In this document: positions 47,783 through 63,116 of the stretch, one piece after another | How positions within the stretch are numbered: the first letter of the stretch is position 1 | How the letters are laid out: each line of letters opens with the position of its first letter | Assembly: GCF_015471405.1 (NCBI RefSeq) | Contig: NZ_BLVZ01000003.1 | Location: 372,001 to 436,000 of the forward strand | DNA: 64,000 bases | Origin: Pseudomonas cichorii | GTDB taxonomy: Bacteria > Pseudomonadota > Gammaproteobacteria > Pseudomonadales > Pseudomonadaceae | Direction: 5' to 3' | Made by a program: the position numbers and the translations under genes | The notes under the pieces: model-generated | The model's database searches: none | Told to the model about the DNA's origin: nothing | The model's input: the letters and a program-made list of their open reading frames with translations, nothing else

Positions 47783-48490
47783 ATGACAGAGCTGGCGCGG
47801 CTTAAGTTTTATGCCACTCAACCCCATACCTGCAGTTACCTGCCTGAAGAGCAGGCGACCACGCTGTTCCTCGACCCCAGCCAGCCAATGGACGTTCAGG
47901 TCTATGCCGACCTGTCTGACATGGGCTTTCGCCGCAGCGGCGACCACCTCTATCGTCCACACTGCCAGAACTGCAGTGCCTGCGTACCGGCACGCATCCC
48001 GGTGAGCATTTTCGTTCCGGACAGACAGCAGAAGCGCATCCTGAAACGCAACGCCGACATTGAGGTACGCCGGGCAAAGCCGGTTTTCACCGAGGAGTAC
48101 TTCGACCTCTACCAGCGTTATATCGAACAGCGGCATGCCGATGGAGACATGTTCCCGCCCAGTCGCGACCAGTTCTCCACTTTTCTGGTCCGTGACCTGC
48201 CCTTCTCGCGATTTTATGAGTTCCGGGCAGACCAGCGCCTGCTGGCGGTCGCCGTGACCGACCTGCTGCCCAATGGTCTTTCTGCGGTCTACACCTTCTA
48301 CGAACCGGATGAAGAGCGGCGCAGCCTGGGACGTTATGCCATTTTGTGGCAGATCGCCGAAGCAGCCAGACTCCAGTTGCATGCCGTGTATCTGGGATAC
48401 TGGATCAAGAACTGCAAAAAGATGAATTACAAGACTCAATATCGCCCTATCGAGCTGCTAACCAATCAAAGATGGGTCACTCTGTATTGA
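47783..48490 (+). CDS. bpt: Aspartate/glutamate leucyltransferase (Bpt)
   Basis: A 235-residue ATE1-like transferase that adds Leu to N-terminal Asp/Glu. The N-terminal Cys-rich part has [12 protein letters not shown] and [15 protein letters not shown]; the C-terminal GNAT-like part has [21 protein letters not shown] and [15 protein letters not shown]. Acts upstream of ClpS/ClpAP together with Aat. Confidence 0.95.
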   Translation: MTELARLKFYATQPHTCSYLPEEQATTLFLDPSQPMDVQVYADLSDMGFRRSGDHLYRPHCQNCSACVPARIPVSIFVPDRQQKRILKRNADIEVRRAKPVFTEEYFDLYQRYIEQRHADGDMFPPSRDQFSTFLVRDLPFSRFYEFRADQRLLAVAVTDLLPNGLSAVYTFYEPDEERRSLGRYAILWQIAEAARLQLHAVYLGYWIKNCKKMNYKTQYRPIELLTNQRWVTLY

Positions 48491-48591
48491 AGCCCTTGGC
48501 TTAAAGTGGTTTTTTCGGGCACAATGCACGCCGCTTTTGCCTGGCGCCACTTGCACCGGGCCACTCATTTGTATACCGAGGGCTTTACTGC

Positions 48592-48810
48592 ATGTCGAAA
48601 GAAGACAGCTTCGAAATGGAAGGCACTGTCGTCGACACCCTGCCCAACACCATGTTTCGTGTGGAGTTGGAAAACGGGCACGTCGTAACCGCGCATATCT
48701 CCGGCAAGATGCGCAAGAACTACATCCGTATTCTTACCGGTGACAAGGTCCGCGTCGAACTGACGCCTTATGACCTGAGCAAAGGGCGTATCACCTACCG
48801 CGCCCGCTAA
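48592..48810 (+). CDS. infA: Translation initiation factor IF-1
   Basis: A 72-residue S1-fold factor, sequence almost invariant in the genus: [39 protein letters not shown] and [13 protein letters not shown]. It binds the A site of the 30S subunit. Followed by a strong two-way terminator. Confidence 0.98.
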
Positions 48811-48822
48811 GCTAGTACTGAC

Positions 48823-48852
48823 AAAAACGCCCGGCATATGCCGGGCGTTTTT
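48823..48852. terminator. Two-way terminator between infA and clpA
   Basis: AAAAACGCCCGGC, loop ATAT, GCCGGGCGTTTTT: a perfect 13-bp stem with T-runs on both strands, between convergent infA and clpA. Confidence 0.95.
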
Positions 48853-48903
48853 GTTTGTTCGTTTGCCTGACACCCATTGCTGAGTGTCAGGGCAAGACTA
48901 CCG

Positions 48904-51177
48904 TCAAGCCATCTCGGCAGTTGTCTCGAAATCAAAGGTGATCTCACCATCCTTGATATCGACATGCACAACGCCACCGTGCTCCGACAACTCACCGAAC
49001 AGGATCTCCTCAGCCAGGGGACGCTTGATCTTGTCCTGGATAAGGCGAGCCATTGGTCGAGCGCCCATCGCGGCATCGTAGCCACCTTGCGCCAGCCAGC
49101 TTCTGGCAGCGTCGGAGACTTCGAGCAGCACACGCTTGTCTTCCAGTTGCGCCTGAAGCTCGGTAAGGAACTTGTCGACCACGCTCTTGATGACTTCGTG
49201 GCTGAGACGGCCAAACTGGATGATGGTGTCCAGACGGTTGCGGAACTCCGGCGTGAAACTCTTCTTGATCACTTCCATTGCATCGGACGAGTGGTCCTGA
49301 TGCGTGAAACCGATCGAAGCCCGCGCTGCCGACTCGGCACCTGCGTTGGTGGTCATGATGACGATCACATTGCGGAAATCCGCCTTGCGCCCGTTGTTAT
49401 CGGTGAGCGTACCGTGGTCCATGACCTGCAAGAGCAGGTTGAAGACTTCAGGATGCGCCTTTTCGATTTCATCGAGCAGCAATACGCAATGCGGCTGACG
49501 GGTGATGGCCTCGGTAAGAAGACCGCCCTGATCGAAACCGACATAGCCCGGAGGCGCACCGATCAGACGCGAAACGGTATGACGCTCCATGTATTCGGAC
49601 ATGTCGAAGCGAATCAGCTCGACGCCCAGAGCCTTGGCCAACTGACGCGCCGCTTCCGTCTTGCCGACGCCGGTAGGCCCGGCAAACAGGAAGGAACCCA
49701 CGGGTTTGTCAGGTGACTTCAGCCCGGCACGAGACAGCTTGATTGCCGTGGACAGCGAGTCGATAGCTGCATCCTGGCCAAAGACGGTGAGCTTGAGATC
49801 GCGCTCCAGATTACGCAGCAGCTCCTTGTCGGAACTGTTGACGTGTTTCGGGGGAATACGCGCGATTTTCGCGACGATATCTTCGACCTGCGGCACATCG
49901 ATGCACTTGACCCGACGCTCGGCCGGTTGCAGGCGCTGGAAGGCACCGGCTTCGTCGATGACGTCAATCGCCTTGTCCGGCATATGCCGATCATTGATGT
50001 AGCGAGAGGCCAGCTCGGCAGCGGCGCGCAACGCTTCGTCGCTGTACTCGATGCTGTGATGCTGCTCGAAGCGCCCCTTGAGCCCTCTGAGGATACCAAT
50101 CGTATCCTCGACCGACGGCTCGGAGACATCGACTTTCTGGAAGCGACGCGCCAGGGCGCGATCCTTCTCGAAAATCCCGCGGAACTCCTGGAAGGTGGTA
50201 GAGCCGATGCAACGGATATCGCCGGAAGACAGCAGCGGCTTGAGCAGGTTGGAAGCATCCATCACCCCGCCAGAAGCTGCACCCGCACCGATGATGGTAT
50301 GAATCTCATCGATGAACAGGATGGCATGAGGCCGCTTGCGCAGTTCATTGAGCAGCGCCTTGAAACGCTTCTCGAAATCACCGCGATATTTGGTACCCGC
50401 CAGCAATGCTCCCAGATCAAGGGAGTAGACGACGCTGCTGGCCAACAGATCCGGCACCTGATTGTCGACGATACGCTTGGCCAGCCCTTCGGCGATGGCC
50501 GTCTTGCCAACACCCGCCTCACCCACCAGCAGAGGGTTGTTCTTGCGACGACGGGCGAGAATCTGAGCAACGCGCTCGACCTCACTCTCACGCCCGACCA
50601 GAGGGTCGATTCGCCCCTGGCGCGCCAGTTCGTTCAGGTTGCTTGCATAGGCATCCAGAGGATTGCCTGAGGAAGAAGCCTCGCCACCCTCGTCGTCCTG
50701 CATATCCTGCTCACCTTCAGAAGAGTGTTCGCCATGCCCTGGAACCTTGGAGATACCATGGGCGATGTAATTGACGACATCAATCCGGGCCACGCTCTGC
50801 TGCTTGAGCAAGAAGACGGCCTGGCTTTCCTGCTCACTGAAAATCGCAACCAGCACATTGGCACCGGTAACTTCACGCTTGCCGGAACTCTGTACATGGA
50901 AGACTGCACGTTGCAACACGCGCTGGAACCCTAGCGTCGGCTGGGTTTCACGATCCTCGTCATGGACGGGGATCAGTGGAGTTGTGGAGTCGATGAACTC
51001 CTGCAGATCATGCTTGAGCTTATCGAGGTTTGCGCCGCAGGCACGCAAGACAGTGGCTGCAGCCTCATTATCCAATAGAGCCAGCAGGAGGTGCTCGACC
51101 GTCATGAATTCATGACGTTTTGAGCGAGCTTCCTTGAAGGCAAGATTGAGGGTGACTTCGAGCTCACGGTTTAACAT
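48904..51177 (-). CDS. clpA: ClpA, ATPase subunit of the ClpAP protease
   Basis: A 757-residue Hsp100 unfoldase. N domain (MLNRELEVTLNLAFKEARSKRHEF), AAA-1 Walker A GEAGVGKTAIAEG, AAA-2 Walker A GPTGVGKTEAARQ, and the ClpP-binding IGFTHQD-type loop region. It degrades N-degron substrates delivered by ClpS, encoded 30 bases upstream on the same strand. Confidence 0.98.
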   Translation of the reverse strand: MLNRELEVTLNLAFKEARSKRHEFMTVEHLLLALLDNEAAATVLRACGANLDKLKHDLQEFIDSTTPLIPVHDEDRETQPTLGFQRVLQRAVFHVQSSGKREVTGANVLVAIFSEQESQAVFLLKQQSVARIDVVNYIAHGISKVPGHGEHSSEGEQDMQDDEGGEASSSGNPLDAYASNLNELARQGRIDPLVGRESEVERVAQILARRRKNNPLLVGEAGVGKTAIAEGLAKRIVDNQVPDLLASSVVYSLDLGALLAGTKYRGDFEKRFKALLNELRKRPHAILFIDEIHTIIGAGAASGGVMDASNLLKPLLSSGDIRCIGSTTFQEFRGIFEKDRALARRFQKVDVSEPSVEDTIGILRGLKGRFEQHHSIEYSDEALRAAAELASRYINDRHMPDKAIDVIDEAGAFQRLQPAERRVKCIDVPQVEDIVAKIARIPPKHVNSSDKELLRNLERDLKLTVFGQDAAIDSLSTAIKLSRAGLKSPDKPVGSFLFAGPTGVGKTEAARQLAKALGVELIRFDMSEYMERHTVSRLIGAPPGYVGFDQGGLLTEAITRQPHCVLLLDEIEKAHPEVFNLLLQVMDHGTLTDNNGRKADFRNVIVIMTTNAGAESAARASIGFTHQDHSSDAMEVIKKSFTPEFRNRLDTIIQFGRLSHEVIKSVVDKFLTELQAQLEDKRVLLEVSDAARSWLAQGGYDAAMGARPMARLIQDKIKRPLAEEILFGELSEHGGVVHVDIKDGEITFDFETTAEMA

Positions 51178-51207
51178 AGCTTCACCTCATACCCAAGTGG
51201 CCGGCGT

Positions 51208-51570
51208 TTAACCGTCCTTCTCGATCTCACAGAGTAGTGGATGCTGGCTTTCCCGGGCGTATTGATTGACCTGCATTGCCTTGGTTTCGGCTATGTCGCG
51301 GGTAAACAATCCGCATACTGCCCGCCCCTCTGTATGGACGGCCAGCATGACCTTGGTGGCCAGCTCACGATTCAGGTTGAAAAACACCTCAAGAACTTCG
51401 ACGACGAAATCCATAGGGGTGTAATCATCGTTAAACAAAACCACCTTGTACATTGGTGGCGCCTGCAGGGTGGGCTTGGCGTCCTGCAACGCAATGCCAG
51501 CTGAGTCGTCCTCGTGTGACTGTGGACCGTCCTGATTGAATGTTAGTCGAATCTTGCTGATTGCATGCAT
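51208..51570 (-). CDS. clpS: ClpS, N-degron adaptor of ClpAP
   Basis: A 120-residue adaptor. Core [18 protein letters not shown] and the [24 protein letters not shown] region form the pocket for N-terminal Leu/Phe/Tyr/Trp. Start at [11 protein letters not shown] (51570). Forms an operon with clpA and is divergent from cspD. Confidence 0.97.
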   Translation of the reverse strand: MHAISKIRLTFNQDGPQSHEDDSAGIALQDAKPTLQAPPMYKVVLFNDDYTPMDFVVEVLEVFFNLNRELATKVMLAVHTEGRAVCGLFTRDIAETKAMQVNQYARESQHPLLCEIEKDG

Positions 51571-51796
51571 GGTAAAGAAAGGTTCGTATAAAGAGCGGGT
51601 TGAATAATTTAGTCGCAGCATGACCGGTTTTCACATCGACCGCCGCATGACCTTGACTATCAGCTAATCGGTGTTACAAACAATAGAGCCCACATTGGGT
51701 AAAAAGGGTCCGCGCAGTCAACCAAAATTTTTTTTAGGCCAGGCGGATTGAGGTGGATGATACTCCAGACGGAGTCCTTTGCAGAGGGATATGGCT

Positions 51797-52069
51797 ATGC
51801 TCAGTGGTAAAGTCAAGTGGTTCAATAATGCAAAAGGCTATGGATTTATTCTTGCCGATGGCAGAGATGAAGATCTGTTTGCTCATTATTCAGCCATACA
51901 AATGGATGGCTACAAAACGCTCAAGGCAGGCCAACCGGTCCAATTTGAGATCATTCAAGGGCCAAAGGGATTACATGCCGTGAATATCTCGTCTGCGTCC
52001 ACAGCTACTGTTCCAACATCCGCAGATGCTTCAAGCGCAGCACAAAAGCCAGCTAATGTGTCGGCCTGA
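51797..52069 (+). CDS. cspD: CspD-type cold-shock domain protein
   Basis: A 90-residue single-strand nucleic-acid binding protein. The cold-shock fold shows SGKVKWFNNAKGYGFI (RNP1 KGYGFI) and DLFAHYSAI (RNP2). A Ser/Ala/Thr-rich tail of ~25 residues follows. ATG at 51797 has AGAGGG nine bases before; another ATG two codons earlier (51791) is too close to it. CspD homologues slow replication in stationary phase; in E. coli it is a Lon substrate. Confidence 0.93.
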   Translation: MLSGKVKWFNNAKGYGFILADGRDEDLFAHYSAIQMDGYKTLKAGQPVQFEIIQGPKGLHAVNISSASTATVPTSADASSAAQKPANVSA

Positions 52070-52150
52070 AGCAGACCACCACAGACGCCAGCCATGAAAG
52101 AAACAGCCAGTTCAGGATGACTGAACTGGCTGCTGCACGGCAGCGGTTGC

Positions 52151-53407
52151 TCACATGTGCGCAATCAGGGCATCGCCGAACGCCGATGACGAGAGCAGCG
52201 TCGCGCCCTCCATCAAACGCTCGAAATCATAAGTAACAGTTTTAGCGGCAATCGCGCCATTGGTGCCCTTTATAACCAGATCGGCAGCCTCGACCCACCC
52301 CATGTGCCGCAGCATCATTTCGGCAGACAGAATCAAGGATCCCGGATTGACCTGATCCTTACCGGCATATTTTGGCGCCGTACCATGCGTCGCCTCGAAC
52401 ATCGCCACGGTATCCGAGAGATTGGCACCTGGCGCAATCCCGATGCCTCCAACCTCGGCAGCCAGCGCGTCGGAAAGGTAATCCCCATTGAGATTAAGCG
52501 TTGCAATGACATCGTATTCGGCCGGACGCAGCAGGATCTGCTGAAGCATCGCATCGGCGATGGCATCCTTGACGATCACATCCTTGCCGGTACGAGTATT
52601 GGTGAACTGCATCCAGGGGCCACCATCGAGCAGGGTCGCACCAAATTCCTCGGCGGCAACCTCATAAGCCCACTCCTTGAAGGCGCCTTCGGTAAATTTC
52701 ATGATGTTGCCTTTATGCACGATGGTCAGCGAGTCGCGATCATTGTCGACCACATACTGCAACGCCTTGCGCGCCAGACGCCGGGTACCCTCTCGGGAAA
52801 CAGGCTTGACCCCGATACCGCAATCCTGATCAAAGCGGATTTTCGTGACCCCCATCTCCTCCTTCAGAAAACGGATGACTTTGGTCGCTTCGGGAGATCC
52901 TGCCTTCCATTCAATCCCGGCATAAATATCTTCGGAGTTTTCACGAAAGATCGTCATGTTCACATCGCCGGGCTTCTTGACCGGGCTGGGCACGCCCTCG
53001 AACCATCGCACCGGCCGCAGGCAGACATACAGGTCCAGTTGCTGGCGCAAGGCAACGTTCAGCGAACGAATGCCGCCACCGACCGGTGTGGTCAGAGGCC
53101 CCTTGATGGAAACCACGTACTCCCTCACAGCATCCAGCGTTTCCTGGGGCAGCCAGGTGTCCGGGTCGTAAATCCGGGTCGCCTTCTCTCCGGCATAGAC
53201 CTCCATCCATGAAATCCTGCGTGTATCGCCATATGCCTTGCTGACTGCCGCATCCACCACCTTGATCATGACGGGCGTGATATCGATGCCAATGCCATCC
53301 CCCTCGATGAAGGGAATGATCGGATTATCGGGAACGTTCAGGGAGTGGTCTGCGTTGACAGTGATCTTCTCACCGACGGCGGGAATTATTGTTTTTTGAT
53401 ATGCCAT
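52151..53407 (-). CDS. icd: Isocitrate dehydrogenase, NADP-dependent dimeric type
   Basis: A 418-residue TCA-cycle enzyme. Motifs: [42 protein letters not shown] (the Ser in GIRSLN is the AceK phosphorylation site in E. coli), [13 protein letters not shown] and [20 protein letters not shown]. The ATG at 53407 has CGGAGTCCCGC upstream. It is divergent from the unrelated monomeric idh, so the cell has two isozymes at the branch point with isocitrate lyase. Confidence 0.97.
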   Translation of the reverse strand: MAYQKTIIPAVGEKITVNADHSLNVPDNPIIPFIEGDGIGIDITPVMIKVVDAAVSKAYGDTRRISWMEVYAGEKATRIYDPDTWLPQETLDAVREYVVSIKGPLTTPVGGGIRSLNVALRQQLDLYVCLRPVRWFEGVPSPVKKPGDVNMTIFRENSEDIYAGIEWKAGSPEATKVIRFLKEEMGVTKIRFDQDCGIGVKPVSREGTRRLARKALQYVVDNDRDSLTIVHKGNIMKFTEGAFKEWAYEVAAEEFGATLLDGGPWMQFTNTRTGKDVIVKDAIADAMLQQILLRPAEYDVIATLNLNGDYLSDALAAEVGGIGIAPGANLSDTVAMFEATHGTAPKYAGKDQVNPGSLILSAEMMLRHMGWVEAADLVIKGTNGAIAAKTVTYDFERLMEGATLLSSSAFGDALIAHM

Positions 53408-56068
<2,661 letters not shown>

Positions 56069-56097
56069 GTGGCAAACCGGTCAGACACATGACCTGC

Positions 56098-56126
56098 AAA
56101 AGCCCCGGCCACGCACCGGGGCTTTT
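56098..56126 (+). terminator. Terminator after idh
   Basis: AAAAGCCCCGG (56098-56108) and CCGGGGCTTTT (56116-56126) form an 11-bp stem ending in T. Confidence 0.92.
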
Positions 56127-56168
56127 GTATTTCAGGGCCGAGAAAATTCAAAGGTCATCAATCACTTT

Positions 56169-56257
56169 GTGGGAGGCAGCTTGCTGGCGACTTCAGCGTA
56201 CAGGCGCAGAATATCTGCCGGTTTCACAGGCCTTTTCGCCAGCAAGCTGCCTCCTAC
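56169..56257. repeat. 89-bp REP doublet (REPIN-like), copy 2
   Basis: Inverse copy of the element at 38942-39030: GGGAGGCAGCTTGCTGGCGA at one end, TCGCCAGCAAGCTGCCTCC at the other, and the spacer with CGCAGAATATCTGCCGG. Only a few bases in the spacer differ. Confidence 0.88.
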
Positions 56258-56280
56258 CCCCATACACGAGTAGCAACATT

Positions 56281-56727
56281 ATGGAATGGCAAGCCCACGT
56301 TACCGTCGCCACCATCGTCGAAGATCAGGGCCGCTTCCTGTTTGTCGAAGAGATCAAGGGCGGACAAGCAGTACTCAACCAACCCGCCGGCCATCTGGAC
56401 CCGAACGAAAGCCTGCAACACGCGGCCGTGCGCGAAACCCTGGAAGAAACCGGCTGGAACGTCGAACTGACCAGCGTGATCGGCATTTATCTGTACACCG
56501 CGCCCAGCAATGGCGTGACTTACCAACGCATCTGCTTTGCCGCCAAGGCCCTGCGCCATCATCCCGAGTACGCGCTGGACGAAGGCATTGTCGGCCCGGT
56601 CTGGCTGACACGCGACGAACTCCTGACCCAGCAGCATCGCTGGCGCAGCGAGCTGGTCCTGCGCTGTGTCGATGATTATCTGAATGGCGAACACTTCAGT
56701 CTTGCCTTGCTGCGCGACAAGGCGTGA
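56281..56727 (+). CDS. nudJ: NudJ-type Nudix phosphatase
   Basis: A 148-residue Nudix hydrolase of the NudJ/YmfB type (HMP-PP and nucleoside phosphates). The Nudix box is GHLDPNESLQHAAVRETLEETGW (Gx5Ex7REUxEExGU pattern). Starts MEWQAHVTVATIVE, directly after the REPIN. Precedes mnmA as in other Pseudomonas. Confidence 0.93.
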   Translation: MEWQAHVTVATIVEDQGRFLFVEEIKGGQAVLNQPAGHLDPNESLQHAAVRETLEETGWNVELTSVIGIYLYTAPSNGVTYQRICFAAKALRHHPEYALDEGIVGPVWLTRDELLTQQHRWRSELVLRCVDDYLNGEHFSLALLRDKA

Positions 56728-56787
56728 GACTCGACGCCCACAGCCTGATAGAATCGCGTCCTTTTCAAGGCCACCCATTGAACTCCC

Positions 56788-57917
56788 ATGCGTGATCCAG
56801 CCCACTGCAACCCAGAAAACAAGCGCGTCATAGTCGGCATGTCCGGCGGCGTGGACTCATCCGTTTCCGCTGTCCTGCTCATGGAGCAGGGTTATCAGGT
56901 GGAAGGCTTGTTCATGAAGAACTGGGAAGAAGACGACGGAACGGAATACTGCACTGCCCGCGAAGACCTGGCAGACGCTCAGGCCGTGTGCGACAAGATT
57001 GGCATAAAGCTGCACACCGCCAACTTCGCCGCCGAGTACTGGGATAACGTGTTCGAGCACTTCCTGGAAGAGTACAAGGCAGGCCGCACGCCCAACCCGG
57101 ACATCCTGTGCAACCGGGAAATCAAGTTCAAGGCCTTCCTTGACTACGCCCTGATGCTCGGCGCCGACCTGATTGCAACCGGACATTATGTACGTCGCCG
57201 CGATATCGACGGCCGTACCGAACTGCTCAAAGGCCTGGACCCGAACAAGGACCAGAGCTATTTCCTGCATGCCGTAGGCGGCGAACAGATTGCCAGGACG
57301 CTGTTTCCGGTCGGCGAACTGGAAAAGCCCGAGGTGCGTGCCATCGCCGAGAAACACGGCCTGGCGACAGCCAAGAAGAAGGACTCCACCGGCATCTGCT
57401 TTATCGGCGAGCGCCGTTTCACGGATTTCCTGCGTCAGTACCTTCCCGCCCAGCCCGGCGAGATCAAGACCACCGAAGGCGAGGTCATCGGCCGCCACAA
57501 CGGCCTGATGTATCACACCATCGGCCAGCGTCAGGGCCTGGGCATCGGCGGCCTGAAGGATGCGAGCGATGATCCGTGGTATGTACTGGTCAAGGACCTG
57601 GAACACAACGAGTTGATCGTCGGCCAGGGCAACGACCATCCATGGTTGTTTTCCCAGGCACTGGTCACCTCGCAGATCTATTGGGTCAACCCGATAGACC
57701 TGAGCAACCCGAAGAAACTGACCGCCAAGGTTCGTTATCGCCAGGGCGACCAGCACTGTACGCTGGAAAAGACCGCTGATGGCTACCGCGCCCTATTCGA
57801 TGAACCGCAGCGCGCCGTGACACCCGGTCAGTCCGTGGTGTTCTATGACGGTGAAATCTGCCTGGGGGGCGGCGTCATTGAAATAGCCGAACCCTGGAAG
57901 AGCAAGGACAAGCGTTG

Positions 57918-57918
<1 letters not shown>
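56788..57918 (+). CDS. mnmA: MnmA, tRNA 2-thiouridylase
   Basis: A 376-residue enzyme that installs s2U at position 34 of tRNA-Glu, Gln and Lys. PP-loop [15 protein letters not shown], catalytic Cys in [12 protein letters not shown] and the second in [12 protein letters not shown]. Receives sulfur from TusE, encoded at 36475-36810. Its stop overlaps the hflD start (TGATG). Confidence 0.98.
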
Positions 57919-60040
<2,122 letters not shown>

Positions 60041-60060
60041 CAAGTAACACTTTCTGCACA

Positions 60061-60086
60061 CGCCCGGCTGTGCCGGGCGTTTTCAT
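60061..60086 (+). terminator. Terminator after purB
   Basis: CGCCCGGC, loop TGT, GCCGGGCG (60061-60079), followed by TTTTCATTT. Confidence 0.88.
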
Positions 60087-60101
60087 TTCAAGGGCTTACA
60101 A

Positions 60102-61268
60102 ATGAATCCTGATATTCCTCTTCAACTTCTGGGCGGCATGAGCGCGCGTGTTTTCCTGCGTGACTACTGGCAGAAAAAGCCCCTCCTGATCCGTCAGGCG
60201 CTGCCGGACTTTCAAAGCCCGATCGATCCTGACGAACTGGCTGGCCTGGCCCTGGAAGAAGAAGTCGAATCCCGACTGGTCATCGAAAACGGCGAACGCC
60301 CATGGGAATTGCGTCGCGGCCCGTTCACCGAAGACGATTTCAGCAAGATGCCTGAGCGCGAATGGACACTGCTGGTCCAGGCCGTGGATCAATTCGTCCC
60401 CGAAGTCAGCGAACTGCTGGAGAACTTCCGCTTCCTGCCAAGCTGGCGTATCGATGACGTCATGATCAGCTACGCCGCACCGGGCGGTAGCGTCGGGCCA
60501 CACTACGACAATTACGACGTATTCCTGCTGCAGGGTCATGGCAAACGTCACTGGCAGATCGGCCAGATGTGCGACTCCGAAAGCCCGCTGCTCCCTCACG
60601 CAGACCTGCGCATCCTTTCGGACTTCCAGATGACTGAAGAGTGGACTCTGGAGCCGGGCGACATGTTGTATCTGCCGCCACGCCTTGCACACAGCGGCGT
60701 TGCAGTGGATGACTGCCTGACCTACTCGGTAGGTTTCCGGGCACCGAGCGCTGCGGAAGTGCTGACCCACTTCACCGACTTCCTCAGCCAGTTCATCCCG
60801 GATGAAGAGCGTTACACCGACGCCGACGCACAACCGGCCAGCGACCCGCATCAGATCCAGAAAGACGCCCTTGACCGTCTCAAGACACTGCTGGCCGAGC
60901 ACATGAGCGACGAACGCCTGCTGCTGACCTGGTTTGGCCAGTTCATGACCGAGCCTCGCTACCCGGAGCTGGTCGTCGGCCCGGAACTCGAAGAAGAGGA
61001 CCTGCTCGACAGCCTGGAACAGGGCGCAGTTCTCATTCGCAACCCAAGCGCACGCCTGGCATGGTCTGAAGTTGATGACGATCTGCTACTGTTCGCCAGT
61101 GGCCAAAGTCGTCTTTTGCCGGGCAGCCTGCGCGAACTGCTTAAATTGATTTGTGCGGCCGATTCGCTGCACAGCGAAAACCTCGGCCAATGGTTGGCCG
61201 ATGAAGAGGGACGCAATCTGATTTGCGAACTCGTAAAACAAGGAAGCCTGGGATTTGCCGATGAATAA
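60102..61268 (+). CDS. roxA: RoxA/YcfD, ribosomal oxygenase (50S uL16 arginine hydroxylase)
   Basis: A 388-residue JmjC-type 2-oxoglutarate oxygenase that hydroxylates Arg81 of ribosomal protein uL16 in E. coli. The Fe(II) triad is visible: HYDNYD (His and Asp) and the later His in LPPRLAHSGVA. N-terminal part FLRDYWQKKPLLIRQALP; C-terminal winged-helix-like part. Ends inside the next gene by eight bases. Confidence 0.95.
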   Translation: MNPDIPLQLLGGMSARVFLRDYWQKKPLLIRQALPDFQSPIDPDELAGLALEEEVESRLVIENGERPWELRRGPFTEDDFSKMPEREWTLLVQAVDQFVPEVSELLENFRFLPSWRIDDVMISYAAPGGSVGPHYDNYDVFLLQGHGKRHWQIGQMCDSESPLLPHADLRILSDFQMTEEWTLEPGDMLYLPPRLAHSGVAVDDCLTYSVGFRAPSAAEVLTHFTDFLSQFIPDEERYTDADAQPASDPHQIQKDALDRLKTLLAEHMSDERLLLTWFGQFMTEPRYPELVVGPELEEEDLLDSLEQGAVLIRNPSARLAWSEVDDDLLLFASGQSRLLPGSLRELLKLICAADSLHSENLGQWLADEEGRNLICELVKQGSLGFADE

Positions 61269-61683
61269 AATCACTGTATCCGTCGCGGACTGGCAGAAGA
61301 ATAACGCCGATATCCGGCGTATTCGTGAAGCCGTGTTCATTGCCGAGCAATCGGTACCACCGGAACTGGAATGGGACTCGGAGGATAGCGACGCCATACA
61401 TTTTCTGGCCCGTGAAGGCGATTATGCCGTCGGCACTGCCCGACTGCTGCCGGACGGCGAGATCGGCCGCCTGTCGGTCCTCAAGGACTGGCGCGGCCTG
61501 AAAGCCGGTGAAATGCTGCTGACCGCCATCCTCGAAGAAGCACAGACCCGTGGCCTGAAGCAGCAGAAGCTCAGTGCGCAGGTTCAGGCCGTTGCGTTCT
61601 ATCAGCGCTTTGGTTTCACCGTGGTCGGCGACGAGTTTCTCGAAGCCGGGCTGCCGCATATCGATATGGTGCGTCAGGCCTGA
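61261..61683 (+). CDS. GNAT-family acetyltransferase (ElaA/YjcF-like)
   Basis: A 140-residue acetyltransferase. IRREAVFIAEQSVPPELEWD-like N terminus (seen as IREAVFIAEQ), GTARLLPDGEIGRLSVLKDWRGLKAGEMLL at the acetyl-CoA site, and VAFYQRFGFTVVGDEFLEAGLPH. The ATG at 61261 overlaps the end of roxA, so they are co-translated. Substrate unknown. Confidence 0.92.
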   Translation: MNKITVSVADWQKNNADIRRIREAVFIAEQSVPPELEWDSEDSDAIHFLAREGDYAVGTARLLPDGEIGRLSVLKDWRGLKAGEMLLTAILEEAQTRGLKQQKLSAQVQAVAFYQRFGFTVVGDEFLEAGLPHIDMVRQA

Positions 61684-61870
61684 TCCAGACCGATATGTAG
61701 GCGATTTTCAAGGCACTACATAACGTAACGCCCCGCCATTTTCTTGCAGCATGACTATGCTGGAACAGGAAATGCCGGGGCGTTTTGCCATCTGCCAATT
61801 CAACTTGCCCCCACCCCTGGCCGACAAAGTGGCACACTCGGTTTTTACGCGCCCCTCGCGGAGATTGGAC

Positions 61871-62611
61871 ATGTTGTTACGTACCCTGCTCACTTCATTA
61901 CTTGTCGCGTTCAGCACCTGTACGCTGGCCGCTACCGAAATCGTACCGCTCAATTACCGCACCAGCGCGGATCTGCTGCCAGTCGCCAAATCCTTTCTGG
62001 GAGCGGACGGCTCGGTCAGCGCCTACGGCAACCAACTGATCGTCAATGCCGAATCACGCAAGATCGAAGAACTTCGCGCCCTGATCTCGCAACTGGACAC
62101 CGCCCCCAAACGCCTGCTCATCAGCGTCGACACCAGTGACAGTGCCGCACGAACCACCAACGGCGGCAATGCAACTCGCATCATCAGCTACGGCACCTCC
62201 AGCCGCGATGGCGGCGTACAGCAGGTGCAAGCCACCGAAGGCACGCCTGCACTGATTCAGACAGGCCAGAGCGTACCTCTGACCACCACTCGCACGGACG
62301 CTTATGGCTATCCCCAGAGCAATACCGAATATCGCAACGTTACTCAGGGTTTCTACGTCACGGCCAGCGTTACCGGCGATATCGTCCACCTGAACATCAG
62401 CACCAATCGAGATCGCCTGAGCCAGGAGCGACCGGACGCCATCAAGGTCCAGAGCACCGACAGCCAGGTCAGCGGACGCCTGGGCGAATGGATCACTCTG
62501 GCGGGTTCCAGCGATCAATCGGTGGCTGATCAGCGTGGCATAGCGCAACGCTACTCCACCCAGGGTCGCGACGACATGGTTCTGCGGGTCAAGGTCGAAA
62601 GCCTTGAATAA
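61871..62611 (+). CDS. Exported protein with secretin N-domain-like repeat
   Basis: A 246-residue exported protein. Signal peptide MLLRTLLTSLLVAFSTCTLA. Then a secretin N1/STN-like unit (EIVPLNYRTSADLLPVAKSFLG, AYGNQLIVNAESRKIEELRALISQLD) and a beta-rich region (QTGQSVPLTTTRTDAYGYPQ, LGEWITLAGSSDQS) like the start of a secretin core. It is too short to form a pore. Conserved between roxA and aceA in pseudomonads. Function unknown; perhaps a periplasmic partner of a secretin. Confidence 0.85.
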   Translation: MLLRTLLTSLLVAFSTCTLAATEIVPLNYRTSADLLPVAKSFLGADGSVSAYGNQLIVNAESRKIEELRALISQLDTAPKRLLISVDTSDSAARTTNGGNATRIISYGTSSRDGGVQQVQATEGTPALIQTGQSVPLTTTRTDAYGYPQSNTEYRNVTQGFYVTASVTGDIVHLNISTNRDRLSQERPDAIKVQSTDSQVSGRLGEWITLAGSSDQSVADQRGIAQRYSTQGRDDMVLRVKVESLE

Positions 62612-63116
62612 TCGGCAATGGCGTGAAAACCGGCACCCACGGGCCTTTTAGTGACCAGACAGTCGCATTGGACCAAAGATGTAGTTCCAATAAAAAAGCA
62701 CTACAAAACGTTTGACGAGTAAAAAAGAGCGAGGCATGATTGCCTCGCTCCCGCTAATCAGAGGCCTTCAAAAAGCCTCAGGATCGAAGCTCTAAGCCTG
62801 AGCCGATTCCCGTCGATATTGCCCACAAGGCTGTTTGACGAGGTTACGACTGGAACGAAGTTGTCCCTGGGGACGGAAGCGTTAGCGGTTGATCGGCAAA
62901 GCTTTTCGAGCAAAGCAATAAGGCATCCACGAGCCGGATTGCTCATTCGCGCCGCCACACCTGCGCCTTCCTCTCCCGAGCACTTCGCTCCCCCGTCGCA
63001 CCGCGCTTATTGCTGACCTCTGACAAGCGAGCAGCCATCTACCGTGCCTTCGATAAACGAGGCGTTTTGGCGGAGCAGGATCTTCCAACCAAAACCTGAC
63101 AATGAGGTTTATCTCC
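62612..63116. other. Gap before aceA, with a terminator-like hairpin
   Basis: About 500 bases without a gene. GAGCGAGGCA (62727-62736) and TGCCTCGCTC (62741-62750) form a 10-bp hairpin; on the minus strand it ends in six T, but no minus-strand gene precedes it here. The following 360 bases form a long aceA leader; GAGGC/GCCTC pairs at 62761-62779. No known regulator site recognised. Confidence 0.55.
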